A stretch of 64,000 bases of DNA from Microcoleus sp. bin38.metabat.b11b12b14.051 (GCF_013299165.1 NZ_JAAFKD010000026.1:25851-89850), one strand, 5' to 3'. Numbered from the stretch's first letter, positions 1-9,370 are shown. Numbers and translations: made by a program. The notes: a model not told the origin generated them from the letters alone.

Positions 1-312
1 AGCTTTAACTTTGTAAAACGTATCACTAAAAATACTTAAAAAAATAACCGGGATTTCGCAAGTAATTTCGTTAGCTTTCAGTCTTTCGCAGACTTCGTAT
101 CCATTCATTTTGGGCATAGCAATATCTAACAAAATCAAGTCTGGCAGCACAGCAAATCTAGCATTTAACGCCATTTCACCCGAAATTGCCCGCTGAACTT
201 TATACCCCTCTTTTGTCAATATATTTGATATAAACCGCAGGTTGTTAGGCTGGTCATCAATAATCAAAATCTGAATACTTTCTTTGTTGATAGCCATTTT
301 TTGTTTTGCCAT
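1..312 (-). CDS. Response regulator receiver protein, 3' part missing (window edge)
   Basis: The minus-strand frame is open from an ATG at 312 to the window edge, so only about the first 104 residues are visible. They form a CheY-like receiver domain: a hydrophobic beta strand followed by the acidic pair IIDDQ near residue 17, then LPDLILLDIAMPKMNG, whose Asp is the expected phosphoacceptor. A second ATG at 297 is in frame, so the start could be five codons shorter. The protein would take a phosphate from a histidine kinase; its output domain, if any, lies outside the window. The partner kinase is not visible. Confidence 0.85.
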   Translation of the reverse strand, partial: MAKQKMAINKESIQILIIDDQPNNLRFISNILTKEGYKVQRAISGEMALNARFAVLPDLILLDIAMPKMNGYEVCERLKANEITCEIPVIFLSIFSDTFYKVKA

Positions 313-1081
313 TTTTCTTTGTCAATGTTAGCAGCAGAGCTAGTTTCACATGAAGTTAAAATTATTTAGTATGAAAAATGTTTATTTTGAAATTCTTACT
401 CAACAAAAGAAGATTGTTTTTAGAATTTTAATCATTGATTGACGGAGGCAAGAATGTTTGATTGACTTTTTGGATTTTAAATGTACCATTTAAGTTAACC
501 GCGTATCTTCCTTTTTGGTTTGTCAAAAGAAGTGTTATTACTAACATCATTCACGATAAATACCCCCAAAAATCATGACTCAGGCCTTCGGGATTTTTAC
601 AACCGGGTTTGTTAATACCAATTTCAAAAAAAATGCAACTGTAGTCAAAATCCCAACCCGCTGACTCAGTAAGTCATTGCCAATTCTTTCATCCTCAAAT
701 ATTTAATCGAAAATGGTTGAACTTTGTTCAATAATAGCTGCAACCTGTGTATTTTCGTAAATCCAACCTGGTAGATGCCAGAGAAACTGTTTTTTTGGTT
801 GACTTTACGGTTAAAAGTCGCAGGAGGATCACCCAAGCTTCTTGAAGTTCTGCTGCCACCTTCAAAGAGTTTTAGCAGAGATACTCGCGCTGATGCACAC
901 CCGAAAGCCAACAAACCGCGTTTTTTACTCTTGCCCCGGGCTGCAACCTGTGTATTGCTGTGAAAAAGCCCTGTTTCGACGCACCCGCACGTAAGTCTTA
1001 AGAAATTTATAGCTAACTAAAAGTATAGCTCGACGGGCACACACCCAGAGCGTGCATTACAAACTCTGTTCTCGGTCTTTT
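313..1081. other. Intergenic stretch without a supported gene
   Basis: No convincing coding frame is seen. The first part is AT-rich and should carry the promoter of the response regulator, which points away. Around 590-655 are short inverted words (gggatttt / aaaatccc). A 16-base string, gctgcaacctgtgtat, occurs twice (about 729 and 941) as a direct repeat of unknown meaning. Short open frames here have no recognisable motif or ribosome site. Confidence 0.5.
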
Positions 1082-1588
1082 CTAAGCCAGCAATTCCTTA
1101 AGTTTAGCAAGATTTTCATTGCTGAGGGAGATTTTAATTTCAAGTTCTCTCTCAGCCTGCCACAACAGCAGAATATTATCTTCCCCCAAGGCGATTTCGG
1201 GATTGTTCAATTCAAGTGTCTGATATTTAACTTCGGGAATTGCTATGCGAATTACCAGTTCAGATTCTAACTGAGGATAGATGTACAAGTGCTGTTGCAG
1301 GTTGTCTAGTTCTAGTTTTTGAACTGTGTTGTTACGTTCAACGGGAGAATTGGATTTGTACCAATAGAGAGTCTCTTCGCGAATTTTGGGATTCAGGATC
1401 ACAAATGTTTCGTCAAATCGCTGCGGTTGCCAGTGAATTTCGCTCATACCGCCGATTTGCGGAATCAGTCGCTCTACCCAGCTAATTTGTTTGCCGTTGA
1501 GGTTTTGCCACCACTGACTGATACGATCGAATTTGTCACTATTTTCGGCATCCTTGCTGCCGGACTGCCATACTGTTTTTAGTTGCAT
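1082..1588 (-). CDS. Conserved-looking hypothetical protein, 168 aa
   Basis: I do not recognise a family. The frame starts with ATG at 1588 and runs 168 codons. The product is soluble with no signal peptide or membrane segment, rich in Trp in its first half (WWQNL, IHWQPQ, LYWYKS) and Glu/Leu-rich in its second half, ending in a short amphipathic helix (SLSNENLAKLKELLA). Overlapping frames on the other strand are less protein-like. It is divergent from the histone-deacetylase-like gene, with about 77 bases between the two starts, so the two may share a promoter region. No function is proposed. Confidence 0.6.
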   Translation of the reverse strand: MQLKTVWQSGSKDAENSDKFDRISQWWQNLNGKQISWVERLIPQIGGMSEIHWQPQRFDETFVILNPKIREETLYWYKSNSPVERNNTVQKLELDNLQQHLYIYPQLESELVIRIAIPEVKYQTLELNNPEIALGEDNILLLWQAERELEIKISLSNENLAKLKELLA

Positions 1589-1665
1589 ATAGAGGTTCTC
1601 CAGCGAATTTAAATTTGAGATTGCAGGCTGTTAATTAAAGATTCAATCGTTCTACAATAATCTTA

Positions 1666-2583
1666 ATGGACTTACCAATTATCTACCACGAAGATTACGT
1701 TGCACCCTTGCCCCCGGATCACCGCTTCCCGATGGCAAAGTTCCGGATGCTTTACCAGATGCTGCTCGCGGATGGGGTAGCAGATCGATCGCAATTTCAC
1801 GCTCCGGAACTTTTTGGGCCAGAATCGATTCAGTTAGTCCACGATGATAATTACATTCAAGCTTACTGCAACGGAACGCTTGATGCCAAAGCTCAGCGAC
1901 GAATCGGGCTGCCTTGGAGTCCAGCCTTGGTCAACCGCACTTGCACTGCGGTTGCAGGGACGGTACTAACTGCCAAGCTTGCTTTAGAATACGGTTTAGC
2001 TTGCAATACTGCGGGTGGAACTCATCATGCTTTCCCCAATTATGGGTCTGGTTTTTGTATTTTCAACGATTTGGCGATCGCCTGTCGCGTCTTGCAAAAA
2101 ATTGGTTTAGTTCGCAAAGTTTTAATTGTCGATTTAGACGTGCACCAAGGAGATGGAACCGCCGTAATTTTCCAAGATGACAGCAGCATTTTTACTTTCT
2201 CGATGCACTGCGAGGTGAATTTTCCTGGTACTAAACAAAAGAGCGATCTAGATGTACCTTTGCCGATCGGTATGGAGGACGATGAATATTTACAAACTTT
2301 GGCTAAACACTTACCAGATTTACTCTCGGATGTCAAGCCAGATTTAGTATTGTACGATGCCGGAGTAGACCCTCATCAGGCCGACAAGCTGGGAAAATTA
2401 GCTTTAACTGATACGGGATTATTTCGCCGGGAAATGCAAGTTTTATCTACTTGTTTGGCTGGTGGCTATCCCGTTGCCTGCGTCATTGGTGGCGGCTATT
2501 CCGATGACGCCAAGGGCTTAGTTTATCGACATTCGCTACTGCACCGAGCCGCAAGTCAGACCTACAGACAATATCGACTTTGA
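1666..2583 (+). CDS. Histone deacetylase superfamily protein (AcuC/HDAC-like)
   Basis: This 305-aa protein has the zinc-hydrolase signature of the arginase/deacetylase fold. Visible are the His-His pair in GGTHHAFP (about H120/H121), the metal-binding run DLDVHQGDGT (D156, D158, H160), the second metal Asp region in YDAGVDPHQ (about 231-238) and a glycine-rich IGGGYS near 280 before the end. Bacterial members remove acetyl groups from small amines or lysines; the substrate here cannot be told. Length fits the compact bacterial subfamily. It stands alone on the plus strand, divergent from the hypothetical gene at 1082-1588. Start is the ATG at 1666; no strong Shine-Dalgarno precedes it. Confidence 0.9.
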   Translation: MDLPIIYHEDYVAPLPPDHRFPMAKFRMLYQMLLADGVADRSQFHAPELFGPESIQLVHDDNYIQAYCNGTLDAKAQRRIGLPWSPALVNRTCTAVAGTVLTAKLALEYGLACNTAGGTHHAFPNYGSGFCIFNDLAIACRVLQKIGLVRKVLIVDLDVHQGDGTAVIFQDDSSIFTFSMHCEVNFPGTKQKSDLDVPLPIGMEDDEYLQTLAKHLPDLLSDVKPDLVLYDAGVDPHQADKLGKLALTDTGLFRREMQVLSTCLAGGYPVACVIGGGYSDDAKGLVYRHSLLHRAASQTYRQYRL

Positions 2584-3178
2584 TGCAGATCAGCGAGATT
2601 TTATATAAACTTAATGATTGATTTAACCCACATTCCGCACCCACAAGTGCCACAATCGGTTCTTACTGATTTTTTTAGATAAATTAAGCTATAAATTATA
2701 CTTTTGTACCGAAAATGGACGGCTATAAATTCGGGAAAAGGCATAATTTATTACTAAAATAATTTGCATTAGTAATTATACTGTGTAACACGGCGGGTGC
2801 CGAATCTGGGATTTAATAGCCTGTTGTGTATTTAAATTTTATATTTTCAGAGCCGAATAAACATCCTCTCTCCATCGCACATTCTCCGCGTCTCCCTGTC
2901 GATCGCCACAGACAATCCAGATACGCAACACCTTGCTAATAATTTTCAAAACTTATACAAAAATACTCCTAAAGGGGTACTCTATTCTTTAATCCTTTGC
3001 ATAAATCTCGGCACCAGACAGCATCGAGTAAATAAACCCAACAATTGTTTACTAGCAATAATTTTGAGAAATGTTATAATTTTTATAGACCAACAATTTC
3101 GCGCAAAAAAGTATCTAGAAATACAATTTTCTCGAAATGGCGATAGAGTAGAGATAGCATCTAACCGGAGTAAATTCC
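2584..3178. other. Intergenic region upstream of the glycosyltransferase cluster
   Basis: Nearly 600 bases without a supported gene. It is AT-rich in the last third, where tataat occurs at 3075-3080; a clear -35 box at normal spacing is not obvious, so a promoter for the downstream cluster is likely here but not placed. A short open frame at 3064-3444 overlaps the GT4 gene out of frame and is judged spurious. Confidence 0.4.
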
Positions 3179-4459
3179 ATGACATCCACCTCCTTAAATA
3201 TCAGAGAAATTGGGGCCATAGAACAACCTTTAATGCCGATCGAGCAGCGCTACTTGCTCGTCCTCAACATCAAATCCTCCTGCGACTCCAAGGGCAGCAG
3301 GTATCTCGATCCATTGTGGGCAAAAGACTTAATCGAACACTTCAAATATTTGAAAAATTTCACGCTAGCATCTCCAGCCGAACCAGAAGCACCGCCAAAA
3401 AACACAATCAACGTGGATCGAGAACCATCATTTGCCGGTGCTAAATTTGTTGATCTTCCCTCGCCAAATAGCTACGGCAAGGCAATATTGCTGCTGCCGG
3501 CGACGATTGCCAAACTTTGGGGCGCGATCGCCTCTTCAGATATCGTACACAGCGGCATAGCAGGCTGGCCGATTCCCATGGCGTGGCTAGTGACGCCCAT
3601 AGTCCTGATCCAGCGCAAACCATATCTGCTGGTAGTCGAGTCCGCCCCTTGGCGCCTGCAACCGGGCAGCGCTGCTAGCATTAAAGCCAAAATTGTCGCT
3701 GCCATATCCGAAACATTAAATCGCTGGTGCGTCAACAGCGCCGACTTGACAATTTTTACACAGTCACAATACCAGCAGAGTTTATTAACCAAACGGCACA
3801 AACCAAGTCACATAATTAATGCTTCGTGGATCGACGAAGGAAATATTATTTCCGACGGCGAGGCTGCCCAAATATGGCAGGAAAAACTTTCGGCCTCCCC
3901 CAAGCAACTAAAAATATTATTTGCTGGCAGATTGCATCCACATAAAGGCGTATTAGTTCTGCTAGAAGCAATGAAAATCTTGGACGCCCAAAACATTGCC
4001 GTCAAGCTCGACATCCTCGGCGAAGGCGAACTGCTTAGCAACTGCCAAGCAGCCAGCAAGGAGCTGCAAAAATCCGCACAGATCGAAGTTTTGGGAACCC
4101 TTCCTTACGGGAGAGAATTCTTGGGGCGATTGCAACAATATCATGCTGTGGTGGTTCCCAGCATCTCAGACGAACAGCCCAGAGTCGTATACGATGCTTA
4201 TTCCCAAGCCGTACCGGTATTGGCAAACAATACAGCCGGACTCCGCGACTGCATCGAAAACGGCGTCACAGGCTCGATCGCCAATTGCGACAACCCCGCT
4301 GCGCTCGCAAACTTGCTCAAACAGTCGGGAGAAAACTTGAATTTACTGCAAAATATGGGCATGGCAGCTCTGAACAAGGCTCGCAGCCTCACTCACCAAG
4401 AAATGCACCAGCAGCGGTGGCAGCTTTTGTTAAATATGTTGGAGCGATCGCCAAAGTAG
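3179..4459 (+). CDS. Glycosyltransferase family 4 (GT-B fold)
   Basis: This 426-aa enzyme has the C-terminal GT4 donor-binding half: ILFAGRLHPHKGVLVLLEA (about 245-263), LDILGEGEL, and the late acidic region SISDEQPRVVYDAYSQAVPVLA, which resembles the usual EPFGxxxxEAMAxGxPV segment but lacks the classical E-x7-E spacing. The N-terminal half carries long Ala/Ile/Leu-rich stretches around LLLPATIAKLWGAIASSDIVHSG. A ggag about 8 bases before the ATG at 3179 supports this start. It probably moves a sugar from a nucleotide donor to a lipid-linked or growing exopolysaccharide acceptor at the inner membrane face. It is first in a same-strand run of sugar-transfer genes. Confidence 0.85.
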   Translation: MTSTSLNIREIGAIEQPLMPIEQRYLLVLNIKSSCDSKGSRYLDPLWAKDLIEHFKYLKNFTLASPAEPEAPPKNTINVDREPSFAGAKFVDLPSPNSYGKAILLLPATIAKLWGAIASSDIVHSGIAGWPIPMAWLVTPIVLIQRKPYLLVVESAPWRLQPGSAASIKAKIVAAISETLNRWCVNSADLTIFTQSQYQQSLLTKRHKPSHIINASWIDEGNIISDGEAAQIWQEKLSASPKQLKILFAGRLHPHKGVLVLLEAMKILDAQNIAVKLDILGEGELLSNCQAASKELQKSAQIEVLGTLPYGREFLGRLQQYHAVVVPSISDEQPRVVYDAYSQAVPVLANNTAGLRDCIENGVTGSIANCDNPAALANLLKQSGENLNLLQNMGMAALNKARSLTHQEMHQQRWQLLLNMLERSPK

Positions 4460-4546
4460 CTGATACGATCGCTACTGAGCGATCGAACGCTCTTGCCAAA
4501 TCCCTGCAACTTGAGCTAAAAAGTTGTTAAACCAACAACTGCACTT

Positions 4547-5533
4547 ATGTCCAATGCCAGCGATCCCAATCACCCGTATCCACTGCTGGTTGTCATTGTT
4601 AACTACCGAACCGCTAGTTTGACAATTGACTGCTTGCGCTCTCTAGTTAGCGAAGTGCAATCCGTCCCCGGTACGCAGGTTGTAGTTGGCGACAACGCAT
4701 CAGGCGACAACTCTACCGCAGAAATACCAGCCGCCATAGCATCATCCGGCTGGAGCGAATGGGCATCCTTCGTTCCCCTAGAGCGCAACGGCGGATTTGC
4801 CTACGGGAACAACGCCCTGATCCGTCCCGCCCTGCAATCGAGCAATCCCCCCCCTTACGTCCTGCTGCTCAACCCAGACACGGTAGTTCGCCCCGGAGCT
4901 CTCAAAGCACTGGTGGATTTCATGGACGCTCATCCCGACGCAGGGATTGCCGGCAGCCGCTTGGAAGATCCTGACGGTACTCCCCAGCAGTCAGCCTTTC
5001 GGTTTCACACCCTAGCCAGCGAGTTCGATTTCGGCTGGCGGCTCGGCTTCGTATCAAAACTGCTAGCAAGGTGGGCAGTAGCCCCTCCCGTCCCCCAAGA
5101 AACCTGCCAAACAGACTGGGTAGCCGGAGCTTCCGCGATCGTCCGCCGCGAAGTATTTGAAGCAGTTGGGCTGCTAGATGAAGTATATTTCATGTATTAC
5201 GAAGAAATGGACTTTTGCCTGCAAGCTAACAGAGCAGGCTGGAGTTGCTGGTACGTACCAGAAAGCCGAGTCGTACACCTCGTCGGGCAAAGTTCCGGCG
5301 TCAATAACTTTCAACCTCGGACTAAGCGACTGCCTCAATACTGGTACGATTCCCGGCGCCGGTACTTTGTCAAAAATTACGGTTGGTTGTACACAGCATT
5401 AGCCGATTTATTTTGGGCTTCCGGCTTTGTTTTTTGGAGGATGCGCCGGGTTGTTCAGCGCAAGCCGGACACAGATCCGCCGAAGATGCTCAGCGATTTC
5501 ATGTCCAACAGCGTCTTTTTCAAAGGAGGCTAA
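4547..5533 (+). CDS. Glycosyltransferase family 2 (rhamnosyltransferase-like)
   Basis: A 328-aa GT-A enzyme. The N-terminus reads LLVVIVNYRTASLTIDCLRSL, typical of the GT2 subgroup that includes dTDP-rhamnosyltransferases; VVVGDNASGDNS follows, then LLLNPDTVVRPGAL with the metal-coordinating DxD-like motif near residue 107. Further on is a DEVYFMYYEEMDFCLQ segment, matching the conserved (E/D)D(T/V)D(L/F) acceptor motif of such enzymes. It lies 87 bases behind the GT4 gene on the same strand, so co-transcription is likely. The sugar and acceptor are not determinable. No Shine-Dalgarno is evident; the ATG at 4547 places the first beta strand normally. Confidence 0.88.
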   Translation: MSNASDPNHPYPLLVVIVNYRTASLTIDCLRSLVSEVQSVPGTQVVVGDNASGDNSTAEIPAAIASSGWSEWASFVPLERNGGFAYGNNALIRPALQSSNPPPYVLLLNPDTVVRPGALKALVDFMDAHPDAGIAGSRLEDPDGTPQQSAFRFHTLASEFDFGWRLGFVSKLLARWAVAPPVPQETCQTDWVAGASAIVRREVFEAVGLLDEVYFMYYEEMDFCLQANRAGWSCWYVPESRVVHLVGQSSGVNNFQPRTKRLPQYWYDSRRRYFVKNYGWLYTALADLFWASGFVFWRMRRVVQRKPDTDPPKMLSDFMSNSVFFKGG

Positions 5534-5744
5534 CTGCCCAACCCGGGGAAATTGAGGATAGAAAATTTTAAAATTGATGCTTTGAGAATTGGCTACCGCT
5601 TTTTTCACGATGTATGTTTTTAAAGTTTCCGTTCTCAATTTTTCATTCATGGTGCACACAAATCGCACTCGATAAAAATATGCGCTTTCAAAAAAAAGAT
5701 GCACGGGGGAGCGCAGAATACAGCAATATCGACACGTAATTGCA

Positions 5745-6766
5745 ATGAACAGCGAAACCGAAAAAAGCACTGTACTATCTGGCCGCTCCATACCAATACC
5801 AGCATCGAAAATGTTTACCTACCCCACGCGATTGGCGAGTGCGTGGAAGCCCGACATCATGGAAATTAACTTGCCGGAATATTTGTTAGAAAGACCGTCC
5901 GTAGAAATCATAGTTCGCCAAGGCTCAACCCGGTCAATTTAAAATAATAGCGGCAATATTTACCAAAAAATCTACAGAAAATTAACCCCCCCGATGTTAG
6001 TTGACGGCTCGTACATTTTAGACTCCCGCTACGAAACAGACTGCAACATAGCCCACATGATGACTGGCGTAGTACCCCAACTTTTAGCAGCAAAAAAAAA
6101 TGCGACAAAATCACAGTGGTATTGCGATCGAATGCTACCAACATGGCAAAAAATATCTACAACCTCCTCGGAGCGTCAGTGCTGTGCACGGACAAAGATA
6201 TTGACGGCAAGCTGATATTAGCCAGCAAAAACTCTATGTACTCTTATGACGGGTGGTACACTAATTTATTTGGGGAATTGGATTTTGAAGGGTGGAACCA
6301 CCAAACTCCAGAAAGAATCTTTATTTCTCGCAAAGGAGACAGAAGTTTAATCAATGAAAGCGAAGTAGAACAATTTTTGCAAGCATACGGATTTCGGAAA
6401 TATTACTTTGAAGATATCCCGATTAGCGAACAGTGGTCGGTAGCAACAAATGCTAAAATTATAGTGGGAGTGCAGGGGGCAGCTATGTCCCATTTGGTTT
6501 TAAACCGTTACCAAGTTAAGGTGATAGAATTGTTTCATCCGGGGTACGTAGTCGATATTTACCGAAATATTGTCGGAGCTGTGGGCGGAAATTGGTGTGC
6601 CGTTAGCGGTCAAATTACACAAGATGTAATCGCAGAACTAGACTTTAAACAACAAGCTAGAAAGTTTGCCGCCACTCCCACCCGCATCGACATAAATTCC
6701 CTCCAGATGGCATTAAAATATTTGCAGATAAGTGCCACACAGTCAAATCACTCTGTTCCAAACTAA
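5745..6766 (+). pseudogene. Glycosyltransferase family 61-like gene, broken by a stop and a frameshift
   Basis: The downstream part (about 6100-6766) translates to a DUF563/GT61-type C-terminus: RIFISRKGDRSLINESEVE, GFRKYYFEDIPISEQWSV, and IVGVQGAAMSHLVL. The upstream part lies in another frame (5745 onward) and carries LVDGSYILDSRYETDCNIAH, the usual GT61 entry to the catalytic part. Two lesions separate them: an in-frame TAA at 5940-5942, one base from CAA, and a run of nine A at about 6091-6099 where a tenth A would restore AAKKKCDKITVVLRSN. If repaired the protein would be about 341 aa. Slippage in the A run could bypass the second lesion but not the stop. Confidence 0.8.
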
Positions 6767-6793
6767 ACAAATAACCGATCGCCGGAATAAATT

Positions 6794-7360
6794 ATGGTAG
6801 CGCAGCCGGAACTCACAGAAACTGCAACTCAAACAGAAACCCCAGAATTGGGACTTTGGCAACAAATAAAAGAAGACTGGATCGCTCACGGACGCGACTG
6901 GACAAAACCGGGATTTCGTGCTGTAGCCGTTCAAAGGTTCGGCGTCTGGAGAATGCAGGTAGAACCAAAACTGCTGCGGGCTCCATTGAGCATTCTGTAT
7001 CGATCGCTCTACCGCAAAATCCGCAATACTTACGGGATAGACTTGCCCTACACCGTGAAACTCGGCCGCCGGGTAATCGTAGAACATCAAGGGGCGATCG
7101 TGATTCACGGTTACTGTGTGATTGGCGACGACTGTATCATCCGCCAAGGTGTAACTTTAGGAAATCGCTACTTGGATCGCCCCTTAGAAGCCCCCAAATT
7201 GGGAACGCGAGTCAATGTCGGCGCAGGTGCTAAACTTCTCGGCGGCATCAGTTTGGGAGACGGCGCCAGCATTGGCGCCAACGCTGTCGTGTTGTCAGAC
7301 GTGCCGGCGGGTCAAACAGCAGTCGGCATCCCCGCCAAGATTCTCAAATCTACCAAATAA
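6794..7360 (+). CDS. Serine acetyltransferase-like hexapeptide acyltransferase (EPS cluster)
   Basis: A 188-aa left-handed beta-helix acyltransferase of the CysE-like type often found in polysaccharide clusters. After a Gln/Glu-rich leader come a helical part (DWIAHGRDWTKPGF, RSLYRKIRNTYGIDLPY) and then imperfect hexapeptide turns from about residue 95: VIVEHQGAIVIHGYCVIGDDCIIRQGVTLGN (split here as consecutive rungs), VNVGAGAKLLGGISLGDGA, SIGANAVVLSDVPAGQTAVGIPAK. It likely moves acetyl from acetyl-CoA to a sugar hydroxyl of the exopolysaccharide, though true serine acetylation cannot be excluded. It follows the broken GT61 gene by 27 bases on the same strand. Confidence 0.85.
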   Translation: MVAQPELTETATQTETPELGLWQQIKEDWIAHGRDWTKPGFRAVAVQRFGVWRMQVEPKLLRAPLSILYRSLYRKIRNTYGIDLPYTVKLGRRVIVEHQGAIVIHGYCVIGDDCIIRQGVTLGNRYLDRPLEAPKLGTRVNVGAGAKLLGGISLGDGASIGANAVVLSDVPAGQTAVGIPAKILKSTK

Positions 7361-7429
7361 GGCGAAGGCGATTAACTCGATTTTTGCGAAAATCCTCCGC
7401 CATTTTCCGATCGGCTAGAGGCTGTTCCA

Positions 7430-7458
7430 GATGCTGCGGCCCTTTGTCCCGCAGCATC
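7430..7458 (+). terminator. GC-rich hairpin after the acetyltransferase
   Basis: Perfect 10-base arms, gatgctgcgg (7430-7439) and ccgcagcatc (7449-7458), with a 9-base loop, about 70 bases after the acetyltransferase stop. No T tract follows directly, so it is a possible rather than firm terminator. The rest of 7361-8052 holds the repeat described next and no supported gene. Confidence 0.45.
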
Positions 7459-7659
7459 AACCGAATTTTTACCAAAAAGAATAGGTTGAAAGCCTCTGGC
7501 TTGTCTAGTGTCGTCGCCGCTGTCCTCCTAGTCCAAACAGGTCGCAGAAGCCCCTGTAGCTAGCCCGAGCGCCTCCATTACAGCCGCCGCGTCGAATAGG
7601 TGAAACAACTGCCAGCCGAAACTCAAAGCTGATGCGGGGCCCGCGCCAGCTCGATCGTA

Positions 7660-7785
7660 TATAGCGGTTCTCAAAAACATGAGGTATGCCCTATGCCCTA
7701 TGCCCTATGCCCTATGCCCTATGCCCTATGCCCTATGCCCTATGCCCTATGCCCGGCATACCTCACCTTTTTGAGAAAGGCTATA
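7660..7785. repeat. Long inverted repeat enclosing a heptamer array
   Basis: The left arm from 7660 (tatagcggttctcaaaaa, then gaggtatgcc at 7681-7690) is mirrored on the right by ggcatacctc (7755-7764) and tttttgagaaaggctata ending at 7785. The inner ten bases are perfect; the outer parts have four mismatches. The loop is filled completely by the TATGCCC tandem array. The whole could fold into a cruciform or RNA hairpin and looks like a small mobile palindrome whose centre has expanded. Confidence 0.8.
7685..7754. repeat. Ten perfect tandem copies of TATGCCC (STRR-type heptamer)
   Basis: The seven-base unit tatgccc is repeated ten times without a mismatch. Heptameric short tandemly repeated repetitive (STRR) sequences are a known trait of filamentous cyanobacteria. 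Because seven is not a multiple of three, the array is open in all three frames of the plus strand and gives false open frames reading MPYALCP. It should vary in length between strains. Confidence 0.9.
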
Positions 7786-8052
7786 TCTTTGTCTGCTACT
7801 GCAAACTATCAGCTCGATCGATCTACCAACAAGTGCAAGAATATATTGCCAAGAAAAAAGTTAAATTTAACTTTTTTGACCTGGCAGCACTCAAAAGTAT
7901 TGGTGTGGTAGAATTCACCATCGGCTAACAGTAGTTGAACACCCAATACATAAACTTGAGCAGCTTTGTTTTGTGAAGATATTGTGAAGTTAGCGACAGT
8001 GTTACTAAAATATTAAAATAACAGCTCGCAATTGGAATTTAAGAGGTATCGC

Positions 8053-9063
8053 TTGAAACAAATTGGATTAGTTGCGATCGGGCGGAATGAAGGCGATCGC
8101 CTTGGAGCGTGTTTGCGGTCAGCGATCGTCCAAGTAGCTCTGGTGGTTTATGTTGATTCCGGCTCAACTGACGGCAGTTTGGAATTAGCCCGGTCTCTAG
8201 GAGCCGATACAGTAGAACTAGACCTATCTATCCCATTTACCGCAGCACGCGCCCGAAATGAAGGATTTGCCCGCCTGCGGCAATTAGAGCCCGACATCGA
8301 ATTTGTTCAATTCGTAGATGGCGACTGCGAAATAGTTGGTGGCTGGCTGCAAACAGCCCAGCAAGAACTCGCCGCCCGACCAGAATTAGCCGCAGTCTGC
8401 GGGCGCCGGCGCGAAAAATTCCCCGAAGCCACAGCATACAACCGACTGTGCGACATGGAGTGGGACACACCAGTTGGTGACGCCAAAGCCTGCGGGGGCG
8501 ACTCCATGATGCGGACATCGGCATTCGAGCAAGTCGGCGGTTTCAACCCCACACTGATCGCCGGCGAAGAACCGGAACTGTGCGTGCGGCTGCGCCAAAA
8601 CGGCTGGAAAATCGAGCGTTTGGATGCAGAAATGACCCTGCACGACGCCCAAATGACTCGTTTTGACCAGTGGTGGAAGCGCTCTCAAAGAGCAGGTCAC
8701 GCCTACGCCGAAGGTTCCTGGTTGCACGGAAACACCCCAGAGCGCCACTGGGTGAAGGACACCATCAGTATTTGGTTCTGGGGAGGCGTTTTGCCGGTGA
8801 TAGCATTAAGTACGGCGTGGTTCACACAAGGGTGGAGCCTCTGGTTGCTGGCCGGTTATCCGGTACTTACTTACCGAATTTACCGCCGGATGCAGCAGCA
8901 GAATTTGCCAGCCAAGGATGCTGCACTTTATGCTACATCTTGCGCGATCGGCAGATTTCCTCAGTTGCAAGGTCAGATTCAGTTTCACCAGCGCCGGTTG
9001 CTGGGACAGCGCAGCAGCTTGATCGAATATAAAACATCAAAGCCTGTGAATTCGGCGAGGTAG
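8053..9063 (+). CDS. Glycosyltransferase family 2 with C-terminal membrane segments
   Basis: GT-A enzyme beginning KQIGLVAIGRNEGDRLGACL, then VVYVDSGSTDGSLELARS and the DxD-like VQFVDGDCEI (about residue 85). A later RLRQNGWKIERLDAEMTLHDA matches the acceptor-side part of GT2 enzymes, and two hydrophobic stretches near the end (WFWGGVLPVIALSTAWF, LWLLAGYPVLTY) suggest membrane anchoring. No ATG fits. I chose TTG at 8053 because aagagg stands at 8041-8046; an in-frame TTG at 8032 would add seven codons but lacks a ribosome site. About 336 aa. It continues the sugar-transfer cluster after the repeat region. Confidence 0.85.
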   Translation: MKQIGLVAIGRNEGDRLGACLRSAIVQVALVVYVDSGSTDGSLELARSLGADTVELDLSIPFTAARARNEGFARLRQLEPDIEFVQFVDGDCEIVGGWLQTAQQELAARPELAAVCGRRREKFPEATAYNRLCDMEWDTPVGDAKACGGDSMMRTSAFEQVGGFNPTLIAGEEPELCVRLRQNGWKIERLDAEMTLHDAQMTRFDQWWKRSQRAGHAYAEGSWLHGNTPERHWVKDTISIWFWGGVLPVIALSTAWFTQGWSLWLLAGYPVLTYRIYRRMQQQNLPAKDAALYATSCAIGRFPQLQGQIQFHQRRLLGQRSSLIEYKTSKPVNSAR

Positions 9064-9177
9064 AATGAGTCCTAAATTTAGTGAGTAGATCAGTCAAAAT
9101 AAACATAACTTGTCTGTCCTCTATGCCCTTGCCTGTGGCAGTTATGCCTCAGGCAAGTATCCAGATAACACAAAAAA

Positions 9178-9333
9178 GTGGGCAACCAAAAATATAAATT
9201 TTTATTGATAGACTGTAGCCCCAATGCTGCATTTGTATTTTTGGCAGGGTACATTTTTTTAGAAGCTATTAGAAAACGCGGAGAGATAACTATTGTTAGC
9301 CATGAAATAGATACAACGCTTAGTTCAAAGTAA
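9178..9333 (+). other. Possible short gene or gene remnant, 51 codons
   Basis: From a GTG at 9178 the plus strand encodes a 51-residue product containing FLLIDCSPNAAFVFLAGYIF and ITIVSHEIDTTLSSK before a TAA at 9331-9333. The composition (alternating hydrophobic strand, helix, strand) looks more protein-like than the surrounding noise, but there is a stop just upstream, no clear ribosome site and no family that I recognise. It may be the tail of a decayed gene. The rest of 9064-9687 holds the palindrome listed next and no other candidate. Confidence 0.25.
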
Positions 9334-9370
9334 AAAGAACACGAAAGCATTAGTTGTATAACCGTCATCA

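Noticed and set aside
7685..7928. Open frames reading MPYALCPMPYALCP over the heptamer array
   Set aside because: They arise because a 7-base repeat without stop is open in all frames; no ribosome site, no domain after the array.
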